A DNA stretch of 42,989 bases from Planctomycetota bacterium (GTDB taxonomy: Bacteria; Planctomycetota; Planctomycetia; Pirellulales; Pirellulaceae), in assembly GCA_014584305.1 (NCBI GenBank), contig JACTND010000262.1:1-42989 (forward strand), written 5' to 3'. Position numbers and translations under genes: made by a program. The notes under the pieces were generated by a model. The model made no database searches. It was not told the DNA's origin and saw only the letters and a list, made by a program, of their open reading frames with translations. Within the stretch, counting starts at the first letter, position 1. Each line of letters begins with the position of its first letter. Of the stretch, positions 7,701 to 15,597 are shown piece by piece.

Positions 7701-8897
7701 CTAACCTTGGGTGCTCGCATGGCTGCCGAGCAGTAGGGCAATGCCCCGCGCGTCTTGGTTGCTACATAATAGTTGATCGATGTGACTCAGGCGCGCTTGG
7801 ATGCCGGGATCGGAACAGAGCATTGCATCATCGGGTGGCGTTTCCGGTACAAGGATTTGAGCAATCGCCTTCAATAAGTCGGGGATGCCCGCGCCGCTTT
7901 GTGCACTGACTGTCAATACTGGCGTCTGGGGCCTGCGTTCAAGCAAACGACCTTTGATGTATTCCAACCTATTCGCAGGCAAGATATCGCACTTATTAAC
8001 CGCAATCAAATCGGGGGTCCGAACCAAGTCGGAAAGGGCAGAAATCGACTCGGGACTGCTTCCATCGACCACAAACACCATCATGTCCGCGGTGGCAAAC
8101 GAATCAGCGGCCAGCAACTGCCCTGCTTCCTCAATCGGATCAGCAGTCGCCCGGATGCCCGCTGTATCCTCCAATTGAATTGGGAAGCCTTCGATGGCAG
8201 TCAGGTGAACCAGCACGTCGCGAGTCGTTCCGGGTTGATCGTGAACGATCGAGCGATCAAATCCAAGCAGGCGGTTGATCAACGAACTCTTGCCTACATT
8301 GGGAGGGCCGCACAGCACGACACGCGAGGGCACGACCAGCCGACGCGCATAAGTCGCCCACCTTCGACATTCGCGAATCATTGTTCGCGCGACTTCGATC
8401 TCTCCCGCAGAAATCATGGCCGCCAATTGCCTAGGAAATCGCTCCCACATCGGCAATTGGCGGGTCAACAACTGCGCCGCGCGTTCCGTACTCGCCTGTA
8501 TCAATGACCATTGAGCCGACGCTAACCACGCGTTTCCCGACAACTTCTCTAGGGCCGCGTTCGGAGCAATGGCGACGATTCCCGACCGTTCCAGGTCTTG
8601 ATGGATTACATGCCTGGCATAGGGGCCGGAATGCGAATGAATCTCGATCGTAGTCTCACCTGTTCGGCAAATGACCAGGTCTTCCCCGAGAGTTGTTGCC
8701 CCGTTCTTATTCACCGACTGCCACCGGCCATAAAAGATTCTGTGTGCCGCCAATTCTTTTAGTTCCAGTCCAGAGTGCGAGTGGAAGTGCCGCAATACCG
8801 TCGCGACGGCCTGGGGACCATCCACGAGCGTTACGGCAATGGCGCCCGCGGAAGGGGAAGTCAACAAGGAATACCAAGTTTGTATTGTTGTATCCAT
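7701..8897 (-). CDS. mnmE: MnmE-like tRNA-modification GTPase (short, C-terminal Cys motif absent)
   Basis: MnmE with MnmG adds (carboxymethyl)aminomethyl groups to wobble uridine in tRNA. The GTPase domain has GPPNVGKSS (residues 197-205), GTTRDVL, EDTAGIRATADPIEEAG (G3 near 245), NKCD (301-304) and SAQSG. The N-terminal folate-binding-like part keeps EIHSHSGPYARHV, equivalent to the usual E-HCHGG segment. The start is ATG 8897; the frame is open to 9017 but that part overlaps the end of coaX. At 398 residues it is about 50 shorter than normal, and the universal C-terminal C-x-G-K-x-C motif is not present; the protein ends GIALLLGSHASTQG. It may be a diverged MnmE or a paralogue. It lies 38 bp downstream of coaX in a coaX-obgE run. 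Confidence 0.75.
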   Translation of the reverse strand: MDTTIQTWYSLLTSPSAGAIAVTLVDGPQAVATVLRHFHSHSGLELKELAAHRIFYGRWQSVNKNGATTLGEDLVICRTGETTIEIHSHSGPYARHVIHQDLERSGIVAIAPNAALEKLSGNAWLASAQWSLIQASTERAAQLLTRQLPMWERFPRQLAAMISAGEIEVARTMIRECRRWATYARRLVVPSRVVLCGPPNVGKSSLINRLLGFDRSIVHDQPGTTRDVLVHLTAIEGFPIQLEDTAGIRATADPIEEAGQLLAADSFATADMMVFVVDGSSPESISALSDLVRTPDLIAVNKCDILPANRLEYIKGRLLERRPQTPVLTVSAQSGAGIPDLLKAIAQILVPETPPDDAMLCSDPGIQARLSHIDQLLCSNQDARGIALLLGSHASTQG

Positions 8898-8935
8898 TGG
8901 CGACAACTGCTGGGTATTCGTGATGAAGGATCGCG

Positions 8936-9706
8936 TCAGCTCTGTCTTGATTTGGCCAGCATGGACAACGCACGCAACACCAGGTCTGATTCTCGGCGAA
9001 ACGATGCGGGCAGCCACTGCGCAAGCTCGGACAATCCGCCTCCGCTCGCAAAGACAGTTGGCGCTTTAGTCAACGTCTCCTCGATGCGCTGTACGGCATT
9101 TACGATGCCACCCACTTGCAAATGTAGCGTTCCCAGCTCAATCGCCTCTTCCGTGGAGCGCCCGATGACCGGCAACGTTTTGGTGCGAAAAGGTTTCTTT
9201 TGCCGCGCCGAAATATCGGGAAGTGCCGCGGTCCTTTCCGCCAGTATTTGCCGACATAATTTAAGGCTGGGAAAAATCAAGCCGCCGCGAAAAACGCCGC
9301 TATCATCGACTAAATTGATTGTCACCGCCGTACCAATTTGGACCACCAGGATTGGACCTTGTTTCCCGTTCAATTCCCAGGCGGCCCAGGCGCTGAGCGC
9401 TCGATCGATTCCCAGTCGCGATGGCTGTTTGACGTCAACACGTAAGGGTATATCCTTCAACACAACCTTCTGCGTCGAATCGCGCGGGCGACGTTCGGCG
9501 AGAGTACTCAGTAACCATTGCAAGTGCCGCGGTTGAACACTGGCGACCAACCAATGCGCCCGTCGCGTGGGTAGAGCCTCCCAGTCGTGTTTTTCCTTTG
9601 ACCAGGTCCATTGCCGCGACCAGGGACGTTTGTTGGATAAATTCGGGGTCCACGCCAATTTGGTGGCGGTGTTGCCAATGTCGGCAAAGATCCAATCGTG
9701 GGCCAT
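8936..9706 (-). CDS. coaX: Type III pantothenate kinase
   Basis: CoaX phosphorylates pantothenate, the first step of coenzyme A synthesis. The 256-residue protein has the ASKHA nucleotide-binding pattern of the family: FADIGNTATKLAW at the N-terminus, RLGIDRALSAWAAW (the G-x-DR motif), VVQIGTAVTINLV followed by FRGGLIFPSLKL, then TAALPDIS and IGRSTEEAIELGTLH. In typical CoaX the third motif reads V-D-x-GTA-x-T; here the aspartate codon is CAA (Gln), which I verified on the DNA. The PG after GG-I is PS. The start is ATG 9706, only 2 bp after the obgE stop, so it is in an operon with obgE. Function is probable but activity is uncertain given the Asp-to-Gln change. Confidence 0.83.
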   Translation of the reverse strand: MAHDWIFADIGNTATKLAWTPNLSNKRPWSRQWTWSKEKHDWEALPTRRAHWLVASVQPRHLQWLLSTLAERRPRDSTQKVVLKDIPLRVDVKQPSRLGIDRALSAWAAWELNGKQGPILVVQIGTAVTINLVDDSGVFRGGLIFPSLKLCRQILAERTAALPDISARQKKPFRTKTLPVIGRSTEEAIELGTLHLQVGGIVNAVQRIEETLTKAPTVFASGGGLSELAQWLPASFRRESDLVLRALSMLAKSRQS

Positions 9707-9708
9707 AC

Positions 9709-10713
9709 TTAAACGTTGATTGCCGCTGGGCTATCCAATGCTGTCGCCATCGCGCGGAGCAGGTCCGCTAACCCCTCGCCCGTTGCCGAAGAAATCAGCA
9801 TCACCTCGCGGCCGATCGCCATCGACAATGTTTGCCGCACGACGTCCGCTCCCGGCAATTCGCATTTCGAAATAACGACAATTTCGGGGCGCTGCGCCAG
9901 ATTGGTATTGTATTCCACCAATTCATGGCGGATCGCATGGTAATTCGCAATCGGGTCGGAACCGTCCTGGGGCAAAGGTTCCACCAAATGCACCAAGACT
10001 CCGCAACGCTCAATATGCTTCAAGAAATCATGCCCTAATCCGACCCCGCGATGGGCGCCCTCGATTAATCCGGGGATATCGGCCAACACGATCGCGCGAT
10101 CGCGATGAACTTGTGCCATGCCGAGATTGGGATACTTGGTGGTGAAGGGGTAATCCGCGATTTCCGGGCGCGCCTTGCTCAGTCTGCTGAGCAACGTGCT
10201 TTTTCCCGCGTTGGGCTTGCCGATCAATCCTACATCGGCGATGACCTTGAGTTCTAGGATGATACGCCGCGACTCACCGACTTCACCGGGAGTCGTCTGC
10301 CGCGGCGCTTGGTTCGTCGAAGACTTGAAACGAGCGTTGCCGAACCCCCCTTTGCCGCCACGGGCGATCACCAGTTCCTCGCCGGGATGGGTCAAGTCTT
10401 TGATAATAAAATCGTTGGCCGCGTCGATTACCAGCGTACCCGGTGGAACAGGAATGCGCAAGTCCGACGCCGATCGACCATGGCGGTTGGCGCCTTTTCC
10501 TGCAAGACCGGAATCCGCGCGCCAATGTTTGCGATGAGCGAGTGCCACGAGGCTGTTGACGCCATGCTCCACGACGAGCACGACGCTACCGCCGTCGCCG
10601 CCGTCGCCGCCGTCTGGGCCCCCAAGGGGAACATATTTTTCACGACGAAAACTGAGGCAGCCCTGGCCACCATCCCCTCCAGTTACTTCAATCACAACGC
10701 GATCGACAAACAT
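9709..10713 (-). CDS. obgE: GTPase Obg/CgtA, ribosome assembly
   Basis: This conserved GTPase binds the 50S ribosomal subunit during assembly and stress signalling. It has the glycine-rich Obg domain (residues 1-157, for example [50 protein letters not shown]) and then the G domain: [63 protein letters not shown] and ISSATGEGL. Length is 334 residues, with no extra C-terminal OCT domain. It lies downstream of rpmA by 312 bp and directly upstream of coaX. The common rplU-rpmA-obgE order is thus partly kept. Confidence 0.95.
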   Translation of the reverse strand: MFVDRVVIEVTGGDGGQGCLSFRREKYVPLGGPDGGDGGDGGSVVLVVEHGVNSLVALAHRKHWRADSGLAGKGANRHGRSASDLRIPVPPGTLVIDAANDFIIKDLTHPGEELVIARGGKGGFGNARFKSSTNQAPRQTTPGEVGESRRIILELKVIADVGLIGKPNAGKSTLLSRLSKARPEIADYPFTTKYPNLGMAQVHRDRAIVLADIPGLIEGAHRGVGLGHDFLKHIERCGVLVHLVEPLPQDGSDPIANYHAIRHELVEYNTNLAQRPEIVVISKCELPGADVVRQTLSMAIGREVMLISSATGEGLADLLRAMATALDSPAAINV

Positions 10714-11025
10714 GAGCCCTCACTCGAAACTAAAGGCTTATTATGGGTATCTTTGATTGGAATCAAAATAGCCAACAGTGCGAAGTCACACTTCGGCATA
10801 CCGCCATGATTTGATGGACCCGATCCAGAATGGACTTTCACTGGACTGCGCCCGGTTACATGGTCAATTCAGCCAAAGTTCCATCGTCAACAATAGGCGA
10901 ACGCGTGCCTCTGGCTTAGGATTAAACGAGGAGGGCGCTGTCCGATCCTCAACGCTACGAGGGCGTTTATTCTCGCAAGCACTAGTCCGCCCGGCACAAG
11001 GTACTTATCGCCAGCGCGCTGAGAA
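10714..11025. other. Intergenic region between rpmA and obgE (312 bp)
   Basis: No convincing coding region is seen. It holds a small hairpin at about 10779-10798 (GAAGT/ACTTC core with flanking TGC/GCA pairs). It probably contains the 3' end of the rpmA transcript and the obgE promoter or leader, but I could not pick a clear promoter. Confidence 0.4.
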
Positions 11026-11277
11026 TCAGTTGTCTGCAGGGACTACGTTGACGCGGCGACCATTCTGGTCGAATGCCACTTGACCATCGACCAATGCGTA
11101 CAACGTGTAGTCCCGACCTTGACCGACGTTGCGGCCAGCGTGGAATCGATTGCCGACCTGACGAATCAAAATGTTTCCCGCAATGACGTGTTCGCCGGCA
11201 TAACGCTTGACTCCCCGCCGCTGCCCATTGGAATCGCGACCGTTGCGACTGGAGCCTTGCCCTTTTTTATGTGCCAT
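11026..11277 (-). CDS. rpmA: 50S ribosomal protein bL27
   Basis: The 83-residue protein begins [20 protein letters not shown] and continues [19 protein letters not shown] and [21 protein letters not shown], an almost textbook bL27. Its N-terminal tail reaches the peptidyl-transferase centre. MAHKKG at the start means no leader peptide is removed, unlike the Firmicutes type. The usual partner rplU (bL21) is not upstream: a gene for a secreted protein of unknown function lies there instead. obgE follows on the same strand after 312 bp. Confidence 0.97.
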   Translation of the reverse strand: MAHKKGQGSSRNGRDSNGQRRGVKRYAGEHVIAGNILIRQVGNRFHAGRNVGQGRDYTLYALVDGQVAFDQNGRRVNVVPADN

Positions 11278-11325
11278 GACTGTTGACTATCTCGACGATT
11301 GGTTTATCTGCTTTGACCGGCAATT

Positions 11326-12630
11326 TTACTGGTAAACCCACAGATAATCAATAGTCCTGATGAACCGGATCCCTTTACCTTTTTGTTCCCAAAATTGCGG
11401 TTGGAATTTCAGGTCAATCTTAACGGATTCACCGACCTTGTCGGCGTCAATTTGCCACATGCCGTTCGGAACCACTGTTTTGACGGAGCCGTCCACAGGA
11501 TGCACTCCCACCACCACCAAAGCGGCAGCCAAATGTTCCGGCAATCGTCCCGAATTCAGTTCGGCCAGGGCAGGCGAGGAGAAGTCATCCAAACTGACTT
11601 CAGCATCAATTTCCGCCAACGGTATTTCATTACCATGTTTCGCGTCGTACCAATAGGCATTGATTCGCGGGCCTGGAAGGAAATAACGGCGACAGACTTC
11701 AATTTGTTCGGCGGGACTTACAACCAATGGGACACCGTATTGAACTTTGTCCCGCGTTTGGCGGACGCTGTCGCCGGGCCGGTAAAAGTTAAGTTGCAAC
11801 ACTTTTCGCCGGATGACAACGTCGCCACCGACAGTTCGGTCCATGCGGTAGGCGTTGGTTAAGCCAAAAATTTTCACAGAGCAAAAGTCAATATTGGGAT
11901 CAACATTTTCCCAAATCGCGACTCCCCATAATCCCTCATCACTGTCGGAATCGACGCGCGGCACGCTTTGGTCTAACATTTCAAACTTGTCGTGCAGCCG
12001 CCGATTGGGGTCTTCCAGTTTTTGAATCTCTCGAGCGACATCCGGCAAGTATTGATCGCGATAGTGGACTACCTGACGCTCACCGCGTTCATCGAAAACC
12101 CAGCCGGACAACTGAAAATCAGGATAGAATCGATCGATTCGGCTCCCACCTGCCTCCGGTTCCTCATCGATTTGAATCTCCTTGCGCGTCTTAGCGACAG
12201 CGCTTTCATCCAACACTTCGCGATAGGAAACGCTGCGGCCGACATCGCGAATACGGTAGGGGAGATACCAAAAATGACGCGTGCGAACTTCTCCATCTGG
12301 ATAGCGGTAAGCCAACTCAATTTGACGTAATCCCAGCGTAGCAAACTCCAAATGCCAAACGTCGCGGAAGAACACGACCTCTTGCGTTTGACCGAAAACC
12401 GTGAAGGCCCGCGGAGCAAAATTTGTGTCGTATGGCCGAGCGTCGAGTCCAGGAACGGGCATTGGTACGGTAAAGGAATCTCGGGCATCAATGATTGGGG
12501 GGAAAACTTTTAAGACTCCGGGAGCAAACGGCCGCGGGTCCCGTGCGATCTGCGCCATGCTGTTCCCAGCGGCGAACGCCAACCAAATCAAACCGAATAC
12601 AAATACGATCCGTTGGTACGAGCAATTCAT
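11326..12630 (-). CDS. Secreted protein of unknown function
   Basis: The start chosen is ATG 12630, giving a 434-residue protein with a cleavable signal (RIVFVFGLIWLAFAAGNSMAQ). The frame is open to 12720, but the extra 30 residues are not signal-like. The mature part is rich in aromatic and acidic residues with predicted beta structure (LEFATLGLRQIELAYRY, RTRHFWYLPYRIRD, WGVAIWENVDPNIDFCSVKIFGL). I recognise no catalytic motif. It ends WEQKGKGIRFIRTIDYLWVYQ. It probably lies in the periplasm or at the cell surface and resembles the large conserved-hypothetical exported proteins of planctomycetes. It ends 48 bp upstream of rpmA on the same strand. Confidence 0.65.
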   Translation of the reverse strand: MNCSYQRIVFVFGLIWLAFAAGNSMAQIARDPRPFAPGVLKVFPPIIDARDSFTVPMPVPGLDARPYDTNFAPRAFTVFGQTQEVVFFRDVWHLEFATLGLRQIELAYRYPDGEVRTRHFWYLPYRIRDVGRSVSYREVLDESAVAKTRKEIQIDEEPEAGGSRIDRFYPDFQLSGWVFDERGERQVVHYRDQYLPDVAREIQKLEDPNRRLHDKFEMLDQSVPRVDSDSDEGLWGVAIWENVDPNIDFCSVKIFGLTNAYRMDRTVGGDVVIRRKVLQLNFYRPGDSVRQTRDKVQYGVPLVVSPAEQIEVCRRYFLPGPRINAYWYDAKHGNEIPLAEIDAEVSLDDFSSPALAELNSGRLPEHLAAALVVVGVHPVDGSVKTVVPNGMWQIDADKVGESVKIDLKFQPQFWEQKGKGIRFIRTIDYLWVYQ

Positions 12631-12871
12631 CTTCGGTTTTTCCCTAGTGAGTTTCCGGTGCATGCCGCCAATAGGGTTGTTTGTGCCCACGTGAGCATGG
12701 CAGCCAAGCGCATGGTCCACCCCCAGACATCATCGACCTGGCAGATACAGCCCATGACTCAGCCGTAATTCACCTTATTCGGATGAAGAACAACTCCATT
12801 CCAGTATAATTTGCGCTCCCGAAAAGGGTCAAACTTTCCGTTCCCTTTTCCCAACCCCTACCCCCTCCACT

Positions 12872-13205
12872 AAAAGGACAGGCATTATCAGGAACTTGCG
12901 ATTTTGCGTGGATTTTGGGCAAATTTGGCCCGGTCGCACTCAATTTCCTACGTCAGCATCATTGAGCAGCATCGCCATCGGATCGAATTCCAGGGAAAGA
13001 TCCGTTGGGCCGCGCGTTATCCCACCACCTATCTCAATCGAATTTCCAATGTTCCTACCTGAGTCCCACCGTTCCCATTTGGGTGGAGAAACGGCTGGGG
13101 TCTGAAAGTCGCCTGTTAACTCCAGGGGACCTGCCAACTCACCGAAAATGAAAAATCGTGCAAAATCGCGGCAAAACGGCAGTATTTGATAATGCCTGTC
13201 CTTTT
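12872..13205. mobile_element. MITE-like element with 19-bp perfect terminal inverted repeats
   Basis: AAAAGGACAGGCATTATCA at 12872-12890 is repeated in exact inverted form at 13187-13205. The similarity continues imperfectly inside (GCGATTTTGC at about 12898 against its complement at about 13160) and outside (C-rich left flank, G-rich right flank). The 296-bp interior has only short overlapping reading frames, which I do not regard as genes. A related pair stands at 36882-37086 and a solo end at 405-423. Non-coding, inverted-repeat-bounded and multicopy fits a miniature transposable element or a paired REP-type element. No transposase is in the window and no target duplication could be recognised. 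Confidence 0.6.
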
Positions 13206-13219
13206 TTGGTGGGGGGGCT

Positions 13220-13248
13220 TTGACGGGGGGGCGGGGAGTGCGTACAAA
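13220..13248 (+). promoter_or_regulatory. Promoter of the SRP RNA gene
   Basis: TTGACG (13220-13225) and TACAAA (13243-13248) are separated by exactly 17 bp, a near-consensus sigma70 promoter. Predicted initiation is near 13255, just before the SRP RNA. The right end of the inverted-repeat element is only 14 bp upstream of the -35 box. Confidence 0.65.
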
Positions 13249-13254
13249 TACTCG

Positions 13255-13368
13255 GCTGGCAAACTGGGCGCCAGTGGGCTCCGCGAGGGGGAGCCGCGAA
13301 CCGGGTCAGGCCTGAAATATGGAGCAGCCCTAAGCGGGGTACTCTTGTGCGGAGTCCTCTGATGCTCA
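13255..13368 (+). ncRNA. ffs: Signal recognition particle RNA, small bacterial (4.5S) type
   Basis: The Ffh-binding core is visible: GGTCAGG at 13304-13310 opposite AGCAGCC at 13323-13329, the two sides of the symmetric and asymmetric internal loops of 4.5S RNA. Flanking arms pair: CCGC with GCGG next to the core, and GGGCTCCG (13276-13283) with CGGAGTCC (13350-13357), giving one long hairpin. A near-consensus promoter starts transcription at about 13255. The apical part, CCTGAAATATGG, is unusual: the common form closes on a GGAA tetraloop. Ends are approximate, and a short GAGAA/TTCTC hairpin at 13396-13409 might be the terminator. The RNA works with Ffh and FtsY in co-translational membrane targeting. 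Confidence 0.78.
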
Positions 13369-13554
13369 GAAACGCCTTCTATTGTAACCGCTGACGAGAA
13401 AGCGTTCTCCTAGTCCTTTGCCGCGGGCGCGGGAGGATGACGGAAGGCTGTCAAGAACTTCAACTTCCGCCTGCGGCTGACGGTTAAACGAACTTACCGC
13501 GCTACGGCTTGTGCAATCGGCGAATGCTCGGGTGCAGAGTTGCGACGTCGCACC

Positions 13555-15468
13555 CTATGATTTTCGGCGGCCAAACAGCTCGGCAAAGGCTGGGTTTCGC
13601 ACGAGGTGGGCTGCGATGCGTTCGGCCAGTGCGCAGATGGTTAGATAAGGATTCACACCCAGCGCTGTGGGAATGATCGATCCGTCCGCGACATAGAGCC
13701 CGGGGTAAACATCGGCTTGCTGAGTGCCAAACGCGCAGTCGCCGCCACGCCATCCCACAAACACTTGGCCCAATTGGTTGACGGCGCCACAAGCCGGATC
13801 GTCCGACATCGGGCAGCCGCCGAGGGGATGCACACTCACCAAGTTGTCACCAAAGGCCCGCAGTCGTTTATAGCGGCCGCCTTCTGCGACCGCGATTTGG
13901 TCAAACACCTGGAAGATCATTTTGCGGTAGCGACTTTCCTTGAGTCCCGGCCAAACAATTTGATAACGCCCGTTCTTTCGAACTACCTGTCCCCGCGCTT
14001 CATCATGACCCATAGCCAACATGACCATCGAATAATCGAGCTGGCGATCACCCAACAACAACGCGAACAAGTTCGACACGGCACGCGGAATGGCCGACTC
14101 TTGAATTATGAATTTGTTTTCCAAACAAGGGTGGTCAAAGAAATTGAGCGAGGTCTGTACCGAACTCCCGACCGGCACACAACTGGGTGGGCAAGTGCCA
14201 TGACCTCCGATATGCGACAGGTCGGGGGTATTCAAAACAAAACCCAACGCGTCTCCGTTGGCGCTCCATCGTTGCCCCAGCGCCGGCGAGAAGCAGAATT
14301 CTTGGCTCTCGGAGTTCATCAAAATCTCGGCGCTCCCCGGACTTCCAGCCCCCAGCACGACGATCCGCGCCTGGATCGCCAGGGGATGACGTTGGATTTC
14401 GCCGCGATGCTCGGCGACGTATTCCAAGTGAAGTCGATAGCAGTCCGCGTGGCGCTCGATACGTTTGACAATCACCTGTGTGTAGATCTCAGCGCCATTC
14501 CATTTTGCAACTGGCAAGTAATTGTACGCCAACGTGTTCTTCGCCCCGACATTGCACCCGGTGAGGCAATCGCCGCACAATGTACAAGGTCGTTGAACGA
14601 TGCCTTGTGGATTCCGCATCCACTCATCGAGGTACCGATGGTCGTACATCACGGCTACTGGCGTGCGGTCGAACACGTCTGGGTGAACCTTGAGAGTTTC
14701 GGCGGTCAATCGCCTTTGTCGAACTTTGGGAACTTGATCATGGGGCGTGCGTGCTAAGCTCAATTGGCGCGCGGCAAGATCATAATAGGGAGTCAGTAAC
14801 TCGATATCGCGCAACGCCTCGGGCCATGCCGATTGTCGAAACGTATCCGAATGCGGACGATGGGCCACGTTGGCATTGATTAACGACGTGCCCCCCAGAC
14901 CATTTCCAGACAAGATATTGACTTCGTCATTGAACGAAATGTGAAACAGCCCTAAGGGATTGGTCATCTGGCCCCGCGAGGGACCTGCAATCTGGTGACA
15001 AGTGCTTTGCACGGTGGCTGAAAAGGTGTCGGGAAACGAACCGGGAATCCACTCGCGGCCACGTTCCAAAATGCACATCCGCTGGGAAGGATCGAGGTGC
15101 TGGGAAATGCGCGCAGCACAAATCGACGCGCCGTACCCCGAACCGATGATGGCCACAGCGAACGGCACCGCGAATGCCTCTTCCGCCGCAAGGAACAATT
15201 GTCGGATCGGGTTCGAAAGCCTCCCGCCATACCGAGCGAAGCTATGACAATAGTCCGCCGCGGCTCGCTTCTTCAAATCGTCCTGGCAAGGCTGCGTTCG
15301 CGCAATGATGGGCAGGCGGCCGTCTTGGGCTTCGGCCAGGCCGTCCGATCGCGTGGAGACAGCGGCTGCTAGCAAGCCGGCGGTTCCACAGCGCAATGCG
15401 TGTCGCCTGGTAACCCTCGGTACGCTTTGTTCCAATCGTGAATGGGATGGGTGTGGCGAAGGTTCCAT
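13555..15468 (-). CDS. Tat-exported GMC-family FAD oxidoreductase with a four-cysteine cluster
   Basis: The 637-residue protein begins with a twin-arginine-type leader (TRRHALRCGTAGLLAAAVS, residues 19-37). FAD binding is indicated by VAIIGSGYGASICAARIS near residues 105-122 and GNGLGGTSLINANVAHRP near 188-205. The C-terminal GMC signature is HPLGGCPM, then GLYVADGSIIPTALGVNPYLTI, which contains the expected catalytic His and Asn region. It resembles cholesterol-oxidase-like GMC enzymes that oxidise alcohols or sugars. Between the FAD and substrate parts lies CTLCGDCLTGC (residues 295-305), a CX2CX2CX3C set that looks ferredoxin-like and could hold an iron-sulphur cluster. The substrate is unknown, as no sugar or sterol genes are adjacent. 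It is a single gene, with the protease gene upstream on the same strand after 129 bp. Confidence 0.85.
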   Translation of the reverse strand: MEPSPHPSHSRLEQSVPRVTRRHALRCGTAGLLAAAVSTRSDGLAEAQDGRLPIIARTQPCQDDLKKRAAADYCHSFARYGGRLSNPIRQLFLAAEEAFAVPFAVAIIGSGYGASICAARISQHLDPSQRMCILERGREWIPGSFPDTFSATVQSTCHQIAGPSRGQMTNPLGLFHISFNDEVNILSGNGLGGTSLINANVAHRPHSDTFRQSAWPEALRDIELLTPYYDLAARQLSLARTPHDQVPKVRQRRLTAETLKVHPDVFDRTPVAVMYDHRYLDEWMRNPQGIVQRPCTLCGDCLTGCNVGAKNTLAYNYLPVAKWNGAEIYTQVIVKRIERHADCYRLHLEYVAEHRGEIQRHPLAIQARIVVLGAGSPGSAEILMNSESQEFCFSPALGQRWSANGDALGFVLNTPDLSHIGGHGTCPPSCVPVGSSVQTSLNFFDHPCLENKFIIQESAIPRAVSNLFALLLGDRQLDYSMVMLAMGHDEARGQVVRKNGRYQIVWPGLKESRYRKMIFQVFDQIAVAEGGRYKRLRAFGDNLVSVHPLGGCPMSDDPACGAVNQLGQVFVGWRGGDCAFGTQQADVYPGLYVADGSIIPTALGVNPYLTICALAERIAAHLVRNPAFAELFGRRKS

Positions 15469-15597
15469 ATCCCGTTCATCGTTCCGATTTCCGCGGTTCT
15501 ATGGTCTTTTCGCTTTGGAACAAACGTTCCAATTGCGCGGCGCGCGATTGAACGGACCAGGCAAACTATGCCGCACGGACGGTAATCGAATCCGAAG

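Noticed and set aside
12896..13137. Two short overlapping frames inside the inverted-repeat element
   Set aside because: Antisense to each other, without start signals or recognisable sequence; the element looks non-coding.
13717..14757. 346-codon plus-strand frame inside the GMC oxidoreductase gene
   Set aside because: Antisense to the intact GMC domains; no family resemblance, no plausible ribosome binding site.
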